Part shown: positions 9,501-15,639 of the stretch, piece by piece
Layout of the letters: the number at the start of each line of letters is the position of its first letter
Numbering within the stretch: position 1 is the first letter of the stretch
Origin: an uncultured Bacteroidales bacterium
Lineage (GTDB): Bacteria; Bacteroidota; Bacteroidia; Bacteroidales; Marinilabiliaceae
Direction: 5' to 3'
Length of the DNA: 64,000 nucleotides
Assembly: GCA_934717675.1 (NCBI GenBank)
Contig: CAKUYZ010000001.1
Coordinates: 1 to 64,000, forward strand
The notes under the pieces: generated by a model
What the model was told of the DNA's origin: nothing
The model's input: the letters and a program-made list of their open reading frames with translations, nothing else
Databases searched by the model: none
Translations under genes and position numbers: made by a program

Positions 9501-9756
9501 AGTTGGAGGTCTGGCTGGTCATGTAGGTCATGTTCTCAACGCCGTTGATGGCCTCCTCAAGCGGGGCCACGACGCTCTTCTGGAGCGTCTCGGAGTTCGC
9601 GCCATAATATGTGGTGCGGACGGTGACCGTTGGCGGCGCGATGTCGGGGAACTGCTCGACCGGCAGGGCGAACAGACCAATGATGCCCACAATGACGATG
9701 ACAATGGAGATCACCGACGAAAGGATGGGGCGCTCTGTGAATGTCCTTAGATTCAT
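6538..9756 (-). CDS. RND multidrug efflux transporter, AcrB/MexB (HAE1) type
   Basis: A 1072-residue inner-membrane proton antiporter. The proton-relay segment GTVVDDAIIVVEAV in TM4 keeps both aspartates, and a lysine lies in TM10 (IGLLSKTAILLTEYA), as in AcrB. The N-terminus has the usual MNLRTFTERPILSSVISI start into TM1, then the periplasmic porter domain, with a second half repeating the same plan. The C-terminus is highly charged. It sits between the adaptor and channel genes in the order adaptor, pump, channel. Substrates cannot be inferred; multidrug and bile-salt export are usual for the family. Confidence 0.95.
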   Translation of the reverse strand: MNLRTFTERPILSSVISIVIVIVGIIGLFALPVEQFPDIAPPTVTVRTTYYGANSETLQKSVVAPLEEAINGVENMTYMTSQTSNSGYVTITVYFKQGTDPDMAAVNVQNKVATATSQLPAAVTQVGVTTTKRQTSMLQVFAVSSPTDEYDENFISNYLDINIKPEVKRIAGVGDLMVLGGTYTMRIWMDPAKMAQYGLVPSDISGVLAEQNIEAPTGAIGENSPEMRQYTMRYKGRKVTTEEFENLVISSKPDGSVLHLKDVARIELGQDSYSYQGKVNGHPGVAVLVFQTAGSNATEVNNAIDKFLEEAKASLPKGIQIDKINDTNDFLYASIHEVVKTLFEAILLVIIVVLIFLQSPRAAFIPLVGIIVSLIGTFAFMYVAGFSLNLITLFALVLVIGTVVDDAIIVVEAVQAKFDIGYNSSHMATNDAIKGIAGAVITSSLVFMAVFIPVSFMGGTSGVFYRQFGLTMAAAVGISALQALTMTPALCAIMLKPQPEDARTGFWGRFGKVFNRAFDALQNKYKKSVQFFIQHRKTFAVAILLSIVCLVVLMKNTKTGLVPNEDQGMVMVNVTTASGSSLNATSEIADEVGKRIMQIPGVETVNQTAGYGLISGVSTSAAMYIVRLKNWDERKDPSQSATAIIGQIYARTADIKDASIFAMSPGMIPGYGTGNSIDLNLQDKTGGDITEFYNHAMQYMGALNQRPEIAMAYTTFALNFPQWEVDVDAAKCKRAGVSPATVLGVLGSYYGGSYVSDFNRFSKIYKVMLQAEPSARRDESSLNSMFVRMNNGQMAPLSQFVIMKRVYGAEVLSRFNMYNSIAVSVMPADGFSSGEALAAIKQTADNVLPKGYGYDFGGMSREENAQSGQTGVIFGICILMIYLLLSALYESFLIPFSVILAVPAGLMGSFLFANMCGLENNIYLQTGLIMLIGLLSKTAILLTEYAVERRKAGMSLISSAMSAAKDRLRPILMTVLAMVFGLLPLVFAHGVGANGNRSLGTGVVGGMIVGTIALLVFVPVLYIIFQWLQERLTPNQPERSEDWQVQDETIAEAKEREQYLEEKKRKENEAKN

Positions 9757-9858
9757 TTATTTGGTGAATAACGCGTGGAGGCAGGCACGCGGGCCGCCGC
9801 CACTGTGTGGTGATGACAATGTGTTGTTGCTTCGCTTGCGAATGATTCTCGTCAACGC

Positions 9859-10989
9859 CTACTCGGCAGGGGCCGCGGCCGGAGCCTGGGCCTGGCCCTT
9901 GGCCGCGATGGGAGTGCCCTCACGGAGCAGGCCCACACCCTCGGCCACGATGACGTCTCCGGCCTTGAGGCCGCTGTGGACAATGTAGTTGGCACCGTCG
10001 TTGAGGCGCGAGACGGAGACCATGTGTGCCGAGGCCTTGCCATCCTCAATCTCATAGACGAAGACCTTGTCCTGCACCTCAAAGGTGGCCTCTTGCGGGA
10101 TGACTATGACGCCCTTGGCCTCGCGGGTCAGGATGACGTTGCCGCTCGTGCCGCTGAGGAGCAGCCCGTCGGGGTTGGGGAATATGGCGCGGAGCTGGGC
10201 CGTGCCGGTGCCCTGGTCAATGACACCGCTTATGGTCTCGACGCGTCCCGTGTGGTTGTAGAGGCTGTCATCGGAGAGGCGGAGAGCCACATCCGGCATG
10301 TTCTTGACGGCCGCGGCTGCGCTGCCATATTGGCGGGTGAGGGCCAAGACCTGATTCTCATTCATTGAGAAGTAGACATACATCTGGTTGTTGTCAGAGA
10401 CCGTGGTGAGCGGCGTGGGCATGGAGGGGCTCACGAGGGCTCCGACACGGTAGGGCAGCACGCCCACCACGCCGTCGGCCGGGCTCTTCACCTCGGTGTA
10501 GGAGAGGCTGTTTTGCGCGTTGGTGAGCTGCGCGCTCGCCTGCGCCAAGGCGGCTTTGGCGGAGAGGAGGGTGTTCTCGGCCGTCATGAGGTCGAACTCC
10601 GATACCACGTTTTTCTCTCGGAGCGTCTTCTTGCTGTCATATGACAGCTGCGCCTGGGCCACTTGCGCCTTTGCGGCCTCGACATTGGCCTTTGCTGTCT
10701 CGAGGGCCGCGCGATATGGCACCTGGTCCACGACAAACATCACCTGGCCGCGGCGCACGCGGTCTCCCTCGTTGACGCGCAGCTCGGTGAGCGTGCCGCC
10801 CACCTGCGGCATGACGCTAACGTCTTGACGGCCTCGGATGGAGGCCGAGTAGGTGTCGGACACCGTCACGTCGGTGGCTTGCGCGGTGAAGGTGGCGTAC
10901 TCTTTGACTTGCTGCTGGCGCGGGGCCTCTTGGCAGCTCGTCGCGATTGCGGCAATGGCCGTCAGGCCATAAAGTCCAATCTTCTGCAT
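9859..10989 (-). CDS. RND periplasmic adaptor lipoprotein (AcrA/MexA type)
   Basis: A 376-residue membrane-fusion protein linking the pump to the channel. It has a lipobox IATSC (Cys19), a lipoyl-type half-motif (SVMPQVGGTLTELRVNEGD, residues about 59-77), a long Ala/Gln-rich alpha-hairpin (about 95-160), the second lipoyl half with SPADGVVGVLPYRVG, then beta-barrel and membrane-proximal domains. The C-terminus is Ala/Pro-rich. It is first in the efflux operon and divergent from the AraC-type regulator across a 171-bp region that probably holds the control sites. Confidence 0.93.
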   Translation of the reverse strand: MQKIGLYGLTAIAAIATSCQEAPRQQQVKEYATFTAQATDVTVSDTYSASIRGRQDVSVMPQVGGTLTELRVNEGDRVRRGQVMFVVDQVPYRAALETAKANVEAAKAQVAQAQLSYDSKKTLREKNVVSEFDLMTAENTLLSAKAALAQASAQLTNAQNSLSYTEVKSPADGVVGVLPYRVGALVSPSMPTPLTTVSDNNQMYVYFSMNENQVLALTRQYGSAAAAVKNMPDVALRLSDDSLYNHTGRVETISGVIDQGTGTAQLRAIFPNPDGLLLSGTSGNVILTREAKGVIVIPQEATFEVQDKVFVYEIEDGKASAHMVSVSRLNDGANYIVHSGLKAGDVIVAEGVGLLREGTPIAAKGQAQAPAAAPAE

Positions 10990-11049
10990 ATCTTTTATCT
11001 TGCTGTTGTTATTTTTCGGCTACAAATTTCATAAGAAAAGTGGAATGCC

Positions 11050-11137
11050 CAATTTGCCAAACGTTGCGGTCTTTGTGCATTTTAGGAACGGGAAAGATTA
11101 ATATTTGTCAAACAAACGGTAACTTTATGGCAAATTG
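11050..11137. promoter_or_regulatory. inverted 10-bp sites between the adaptor gene and the AraC regulator
   Basis: CAATTTGCCA at 11050-11059 recurs in perfect inverted orientation as TGGCAAATTG at 11128-11137, 68 bp apart and flanking the centre of the divergent intergenic region. TAACTTTA at 11120-11127, one mismatch from TAnnTTTG, touches the right arm and may be the regulator's -7 box. Regulator half-sites are a reasonable guess, not shown. Confidence 0.35.
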
Positions 11138-11160
11138 CGAATAAAATTAAAAACTCGCTC

Positions 11161-12006
11161 ATGATAAAGAGTTTTCAGCTGCCGGCGGGTCGGAGCTTTA
11201 TGGCCAAGACGGGCGTACTCTTCGAGCCGATGGCCGAGGCGGAGAAGTCTGACGACCTGTGCCTCTTCGTGTGCACGGCCGGCGCGGCCGTGGTGGAGGT
11301 GGACATGCGGACCTATGACATCAGGCCTCGGACCGAGGTCGTCATGCTCTTCGGGACGCTGCTGCGCATCATGAGCGTGTCTCCCAATTTTCGCTGCTCC
11401 ATATTGGCCTACACCCACAAATTTATCAGCGAGATGGGCATACGCCCCGACCTGGACATGGTGAAACACCTGAAGCTGAACCCCGTGGTGGACATGAGCG
11501 AGGAGGACTATGAGGGCGTGGTGACCCACGTCTACTCCCTGGCGGCCACGCTGAGCGGCCGCGACCAAGACCCGCACCAGGGGCAAAAAATGGCCTCGCT
11601 GCTGCGCATATACCTTGACGACATCCATGACAACTGCCGAGACAAGTGGAAAGACCTGCCACAACTGCCCACCGACAGGCAAGCCGACATTTTTCGTCGT
11701 TTCCTGGATCTGGTGAGGCAGGAGAGCGCCGAGAGCCGCGAGGTGGAGCACTTCGCGGACCGGCTCTCCATCACCCCGCGCTACTTGAGCCAAATTTGCC
11801 AACAACGGAACACCAGCCCCAAGCGCATAATTGATGAGAACGTGGCCTTCGCGGCCAAAGAGATGCTCCACAGCACAGACACCAGCATACAAGACATTGC
11901 GGCCGAGCTCAACTTTGCCGAGCAGTCGGTCTTCACGCGCTTCTTTAGGCGCATGACGGGGCAGAGCCCCCGCGAGTGGAGGAAAAACATGACGGAGCGA
12001 GGCTAG
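11161..12006 (+). CDS. AraC-family transcriptional regulator
   Basis: A 281-residue regulator. The C-terminal roughly 95 residues form the double helix-turn-helix domain, with a first recognition segment around SITPRYLSQICQQ and the family hallmark SIQDIAAELNFAEQSVFTRF followed by FRRMTGQSPREWR. The N-terminal roughly 180 residues form an effector or dimerisation domain without a recognisable cupin motif. It is divergent from the RND efflux operon, so it is the obvious candidate to control it. Whether it activates or represses is unknown. Confidence 0.9.
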   Translation: MIKSFQLPAGRSFMAKTGVLFEPMAEAEKSDDLCLFVCTAGAAVVEVDMRTYDIRPRTEVVMLFGTLLRIMSVSPNFRCSILAYTHKFISEMGIRPDLDMVKHLKLNPVVDMSEEDYEGVVTHVYSLAATLSGRDQDPHQGQKMASLLRIYLDDIHDNCRDKWKDLPQLPTDRQADIFRRFLDLVRQESAESREVEHFADRLSITPRYLSQICQQRNTSPKRIIDENVAFAAKEMLHSTDTSIQDIAAELNFAEQSVFTRFFRRMTGQSPREWRKNMTERG

Positions 12007-12023
12007 GGGGGAGACGACGAAAA

Positions 12024-12049
12024 AGGGTCTCTCATTTTAGAGAGACCCT
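12024..12049 (-). terminator. intrinsic terminator, minus-strand orientation
   Basis: The arms agggtctctc (12024-12033) and gagagaccct (12040-12049) pair perfectly around a 6-nt loop. On the minus strand the stem is followed by TTTTT, placing a terminator 65 bp past the small GIY-YIG-like gene. It may also help stop the convergent AraC gene transcript. Confidence 0.7.
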
Positions 12050-12113
12050 CTCAGCTTGGTAGCTATGGAACTTTTCAAAGAAATGGATTGTGGTGTTTGG
12101 TCACTATTTATGA

Positions 12114-12347
12114 TCAAAATGACGCTAGTCGATTGTCCTTTACAAAATCCCTGGCGGCGGAGAGCCCCAGGCGGGAGATGAGTGACTTGAAGGCCAGCGC
12201 GCGCACCGTGTCTGAAAACTTGCGGACAAAGAGCATCCGCAGCCCTCGGGCCTCGTGCGTGAGCGTGCGGGCCATGTCTGTGGTGAAGCCCAAAATGAGC
12301 TTCTGGCCCTTGGCTTCGGCTATGTAGACCCACGCCTCTGTCATCAC
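12114..12347 (-). CDS. miniature GIY-YIG-like protein
   Basis: A 77-residue protein. WVYIAEAKGQKLILGFTTDM followed by ARTLTHEARG and FVRKFSDTVRALAFKSLI matches, in order and spacing, the core of single-domain GIY-YIG proteins (YVYIL, L-Y-I-G-T-D, RR-EH, EA). The second signature is LILG rather than LYIG, the usual -RR-EH- is weakened, and the C-terminal catalytic Glu region appears missing. It is probably inactive or diverged as a nuclease. Its own terminator lies downstream. The gene is divergent from the ABC ATPase gene. Confidence 0.5.
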   Translation of the reverse strand: MMTEAWVYIAEAKGQKLILGFTTDMARTLTHEARGLRMLFVRKFSDTVRALAFKSLISRLGLSAARDFVKDNRLASF

Positions 12348-12597
12348 ATCCCAGATTGTGAGGTTTCCCTCTCGTTTCCGAACGCTAAATTAGGCCGAGC
12401 CGGCCAAAAGTGGCGAGCAATGGCGCAAAACAATTCACCACATACGCAACTGATTGAAATCCACGGATGTTTCATTACAACATGGCAAACAGTCGGACAT
12501 TTTGTCCCCTATAAATTGCCCCAAAACAGGCCTCCGGCCCCAACCCTTGGCACACGGGCAGAGCCGCTCGGCGAGGCAGGCGCAAGGCATAAATGCA

Positions 12598-12605
12598 TAT
12601 CTTTG
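12598..12605 (+). promoter_or_regulatory. -7 box that fixes the ABC ATPase start
   Basis: TATCTTTG matches TAnnTTTG exactly. It lies downstream of an upstream in-frame ATG at 12593 and 35 bp before the ATG at 12641, so a transcript starting here could only use 12641. The 12,348-12,640 gap holds nothing else I recognise. Confidence 0.5.
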
Positions 12606-12640
12606 CGCAGCAAGCAAAGAAAAGAAGAAAAAGACACACA

Positions 12641-14101
12641 ATGAGCCACATTGAAATATCGCACCCGGTGGCGCGCTACGAGAGCCAGAGCCTGGGCGGA
12701 GACATTGAGCTGAGCATAGGCGAGGGCGAGAACGCCGTCATAATAGGCCCCAACGGGTCGGGCAAGTCACTTCTGGCCACATATATAGGCGGCGGGGTGA
12801 GCCTCAAAGACGGACGCGTCGACGTGCGTCGCGCAGACGGCACCGAGGTGCCGCGCCAGGCCATAGCCTCGCTCTCGTTTCGAGACATATATCGCCTAGG
12901 CGGCGCGTCGCAAGACAACTATTACCAAAAACGCTGGCAAGCCACCGAGAACGAGGACAGCCCTCTGGTGGCCGACGCCCTGGGCCGCGCCGCCGTGGAG
13001 CGCAACGCCGCTCTGCTAGAGGCCATTGGCGTGACGCCACTCTTGGGGAAACGCATCCTCTTCCTCTCTAGCGGTGAGCTGCGCAAGCTGATGATTGTCC
13101 GCAGCCTGATGGCCCGGCCAGAGGTGCTGATGGTGGACAACCCGTACATAGGCCTCGACGCCGAGAGCCGCCAGACGGTGAACCGCGTGCTGGCCAGCGT
13201 GGCCCGCGAGATGGGCATCAAGGTGCTGCTGCTCATCTCGCACCCAAAAGACTTGCCGGAGTGGGTGGGCAAGGTGGTGTGCATGGCCGGCGGGCAAGTG
13301 AAGGCCGTGACCTCGCGGGCCGACTTCTTGGCCAACGAGGCCCTGCGCCACGCGCTTTTCCCCGAAGAGGGGCTCACGGCGGCCACGGCGCCAGCGATTC
13401 CCGCCGAGATGCGGGCCGCGGACGATGGCGAATATTCCGAGGCCGTGGTGATGAACGGCGTGAGGGTGGCCTACGGGCCCGTGACGATACTGGACAACGT
13501 GAGCTGGGCCGTGAGCCGCGGAGACAAGTGGGCGCTGCTGGGCCGCAACGGCTGCGGCAAGAGCACGCTGCTGAGCCTGGTGTGCGGAGACAACCCGCAG
13601 GGCTATGCCAACGACATCACCCTCTTTGGCCGCAAGAGAGGCACTGGAGAGAGCATCTGGGACATAAAGAGCCACATTGGCTACATATCTCCAGACATGC
13701 ACACTTTCTACCGCGCCGACATCCCGTGCCTCGACGTGGTGGCCTCTGGTTTCTTTGACACCGTGGGCCTCTACCGCAAACCCGATGACGCGCAACGCGC
13801 CGCCGCCCTGAAGTGGATGAGGCTCTTCGGGTGCGAGAGCCTGGCCGGGCGGTCATTTCTCCAAACGTCATATGGCGAGCAGAGGCTGGTGCTGCTCACC
13901 CGCGTCTTTGTCAAGAGGCCCAGCCTGGTGATTCTGGACGAGCCGCTGCACGGCCTCGACGCGGGCAAAAAGAATTTGGCCAAGCTGCTGATTGAGAGCT
14001 ACACTGACGACCCGCGCGTGACGCTCATATATGTGACGCACTACGTGGAGGAGATCCCGCAAAGCGTGACGCAGCGCAAGACGCTGGTGAAAAAGGGATA
14101 G
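12641..14101 (+). CDS. double ATP-binding cassette protein (ModF/PhrA-like)
   Basis: A 486-residue cytoplasmic protein with two ABC domains and no membrane segment. The first domain has Walker A GPNGSGKS (residues about 36-43), signature LSSGELRKL and Walker B VLMVDNP. The second has Walker A GRNGCGKS (about 301), signature TSYGEQRLV and Walker B LVILDEP, followed by H-loop YVTHYVEEIP. This arrangement resembles ModF/PhrA. Family members have been tied to molybdate or to repair only loosely, and no molybdate permease lies nearby. The next gene follows 35 bp later on the same strand and may be its partner. The start at 12641 was chosen over 12593 because of the -7 box between them. Confidence 0.85.
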   Translation: MSHIEISHPVARYESQSLGGDIELSIGEGENAVIIGPNGSGKSLLATYIGGGVSLKDGRVDVRRADGTEVPRQAIASLSFRDIYRLGGASQDNYYQKRWQATENEDSPLVADALGRAAVERNAALLEAIGVTPLLGKRILFLSSGELRKLMIVRSLMARPEVLMVDNPYIGLDAESRQTVNRVLASVAREMGIKVLLLISHPKDLPEWVGKVVCMAGGQVKAVTSRADFLANEALRHALFPEEGLTAATAPAIPAEMRAADDGEYSEAVVMNGVRVAYGPVTILDNVSWAVSRGDKWALLGRNGCGKSTLLSLVCGDNPQGYANDITLFGRKRGTGESIWDIKSHIGYISPDMHTFYRADIPCLDVVASGFFDTVGLYRKPDDAQRAAALKWMRLFGCESLAGRSFLQTSYGEQRLVLLTRVFVKRPSLVILDEPLHGLDAGKKNLAKLLIESYTDDPRVTLIYVTHYVEEIPQSVTQRKTLVKKG

Positions 14102-14136
14102 AGGAACGAGAAGAACAAGCAAAGAGAGCAAGACAC

Positions 14137-14886
14137 ATGAGCATCATTGGCCTGATAAACATAGTCATTGTCAACATCATAGCTTGGGTGGCATTGAGCT
14201 ACTTCTGGAGTTTCTGGACACACCGCCTCTTCAAGCCGTGGCTGTGGCTTGAGCTGCACAAACGCAAGCTCATCGCGGCGAGCGTGGAACGTGGCGAGCG
14301 ACGTTTTAAGGACCGCGCGCGCTACTACTCCATATTCTTCGCCATGGAGCAGGTGGAGCGCGCCGAAGTGGCGGGCTCCTTCGTCATGGCGGGCCTTGAG
14401 GAGGCCGAGATAATAAACTTGCTGCGGGCGCAATGCCCCGAGAGGGAGATATGGGCCATTGGGCCTATGGAGGCCACAAGCGCGACCCTGACGCACGAGA
14501 ACTGCCAAGGGCAAGTGACGGAAGAGAGCGTGAGCGTGGACTTCGCGGCCGAGGCCGACGTGAGGCGGCTAATGCCAGAAGGGCCTAAGAACCACCTGCT
14601 TAAAGGCGGCGTGGCCAACGGCGTGGCGCAAGTGAGCGGGCCCGTGGCCTTGGGGCTGGTGGACTGTGTGGAGTATGAAGGCGTGTTGGCGTCGCTGCAA
14701 GCCATATACCCTTTGCTTCCGCCAGGCGGCGTGGTCATCATCCACAGCTACAACCACAGCTGGGGCGGCGTGCGCTCCGCCGTTGACCGTTTCTTGGCGG
14801 GAGTGCCTGAGGGCATGGTGCCGCTGCCGGACATGTATGGCAGCGTGGCCATTGTGAAAAACAAACAGCAGGCCGCAAAAAGCTGA
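14137..14886 (+). CDS. membrane-anchored TylF-like methyltransferase homologue, SAM motif eroded
   Basis: A 249-residue protein with an N-terminal membrane segment (residues about 4-30), then a soluble domain. The late part, LQAIYPLLPPGGVVIIHSYN followed by WGGVRSAVDRFL, aligns well with TylF/macrocin O-methyltransferase-like proteins (YPRLSPGG-IIIDDY-WGG-AVDEF). The earlier segment GSFVMAGLEEAEIINLL sits where those enzymes have the glycine-rich SAM loop (GDFVECGVWRGGS), and the key Gly and acidic positions are replaced. The usual metal-binding D-D/D-Y pattern reads HSYNH. It is probably a non-catalytic relative. It is in operon with the ABC ATPase gene and followed by a terminator. Confidence 0.6.
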   Translation: MSIIGLINIVIVNIIAWVALSYFWSFWTHRLFKPWLWLELHKRKLIAASVERGERRFKDRARYYSIFFAMEQVERAEVAGSFVMAGLEEAEIINLLRAQCPEREIWAIGPMEATSATLTHENCQGQVTEESVSVDFAAEADVRRLMPEGPKNHLLKGGVANGVAQVSGPVALGLVDCVEYEGVLASLQAIYPLLPPGGVVIIHSYNHSWGGVRSAVDRFLAGVPEGMVPLPDMYGSVAIVKNKQQAAKS

Positions 14887-14950
14887 GGCGAAGCCAGGCA
14901 AGTCACTGCCGCGCCATTGTGGCCAATGCCCACCGCGAGCATCAGACAAA

Positions 14951-14989
14951 AGAGCCGCGCCAACCGCATCATACGGTTGGCGCGGCTCT
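14951..14989. terminator. strong bidirectional intrinsic terminator
   Basis: A 16-bp perfect stem (14951-14966 with 14974-14989) and 7-nt loop, with TTTT on the plus side and TTTT on the minus side. It lies between two convergent genes and closes both the ABC/TylF-like operon and the long chemosensory operon. Confidence 0.9.
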
Positions 14990-15045
14990 TTTCAATATCT
15001 TCTGACGCTGCGCGTCGCCCTCGCCCAAGGACGGGGACAGCCGAG

Positions 15046-15627
15046 CTATCTTCTGTTCACCGTGCAGACGGTCATGAAAAACGTGAAGCCAGGCAACTCG
15101 TCAGAGAGCTCCAAGAAACGGTAGTCTATCTTGTTGCCGCTCTTTTTAGCCACATCTATGAAACCTAGGCCCGCGCCACCGCTCTCCGATATGGTGCCCT
15201 CCTGAATCTGCTTCTTGTATGCCGCCGTAAGCTCCTCACGGGTCATGGCATTGATGGAGTCCAGCTTACCCTTCACGCGACCCACCTTCTCACTGCGAAT
15301 CAGGTTGCCCGTGACGATGCTATATGCCTCTTCGCTATGACTGATGATGATGATGCCCCTCCTTATCTCTTCGGGGTCTTGCGTCACGAGGTCGGCGTGC
15401 CTGCTTATGTTTTGCATGGTCTCCACCATGACGTTGAACACTTTGCGCTGCACGGGGCTGCTCTCGGCGTGCCGCAGCAGGTTCTCCTCGGTCATAATGG
15501 TGAAGTTTCTCGTCACCTCGCTGGTGACGCCACCCACATAGACCAAGTTGACCTCCTTGGTGGGCAGGTCTTGGTATAGCTGGTAGGCATATTCAAGGAA
15601 CTTATTGCTTGATAGTGTTTTAGCCAT
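15046..15627 (-). CDS. SiaB-like GHKL serine/threonine kinase (copy 1)
   Basis: A 193-residue soluble protein of the SiaB family (DUF6272). The ATP-binding features of the GHKL fold are visible: an N-box-like segment VETMQNISRHAD (residues about 66-77) and a glycine-rich segment SGGAGLGFIDVAKKSGN near the C-terminus. SiaB of Pseudomonas phosphorylates the STAS-like protein SiaC, and a PP2C phosphatase (SiaA) reverses this. Here a PP2C/SpoIIE phosphatase gene lies 12 bp upstream. It is the last gene of the chemosensory operon. It is a clear paralogue of the kinase at 41202-41774, which sits next to a SiaC-like gene. Confidence 0.82.
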   Translation of the reverse strand: MAKTLSSNKFLEYAYQLYQDLPTKEVNLVYVGGVTSEVTRNFTIMTEENLLRHAESSPVQRKVFNVMVETMQNISRHADLVTQDPEEIRRGIIIISHSEEAYSIVTGNLIRSEKVGRVKGKLDSINAMTREELTAAYKKQIQEGTISESGGAGLGFIDVAKKSGNKIDYRFLELSDELPGFTFFMTVCTVNRR

Positions 15628-15639
15628 AGCCGTGAAGTG

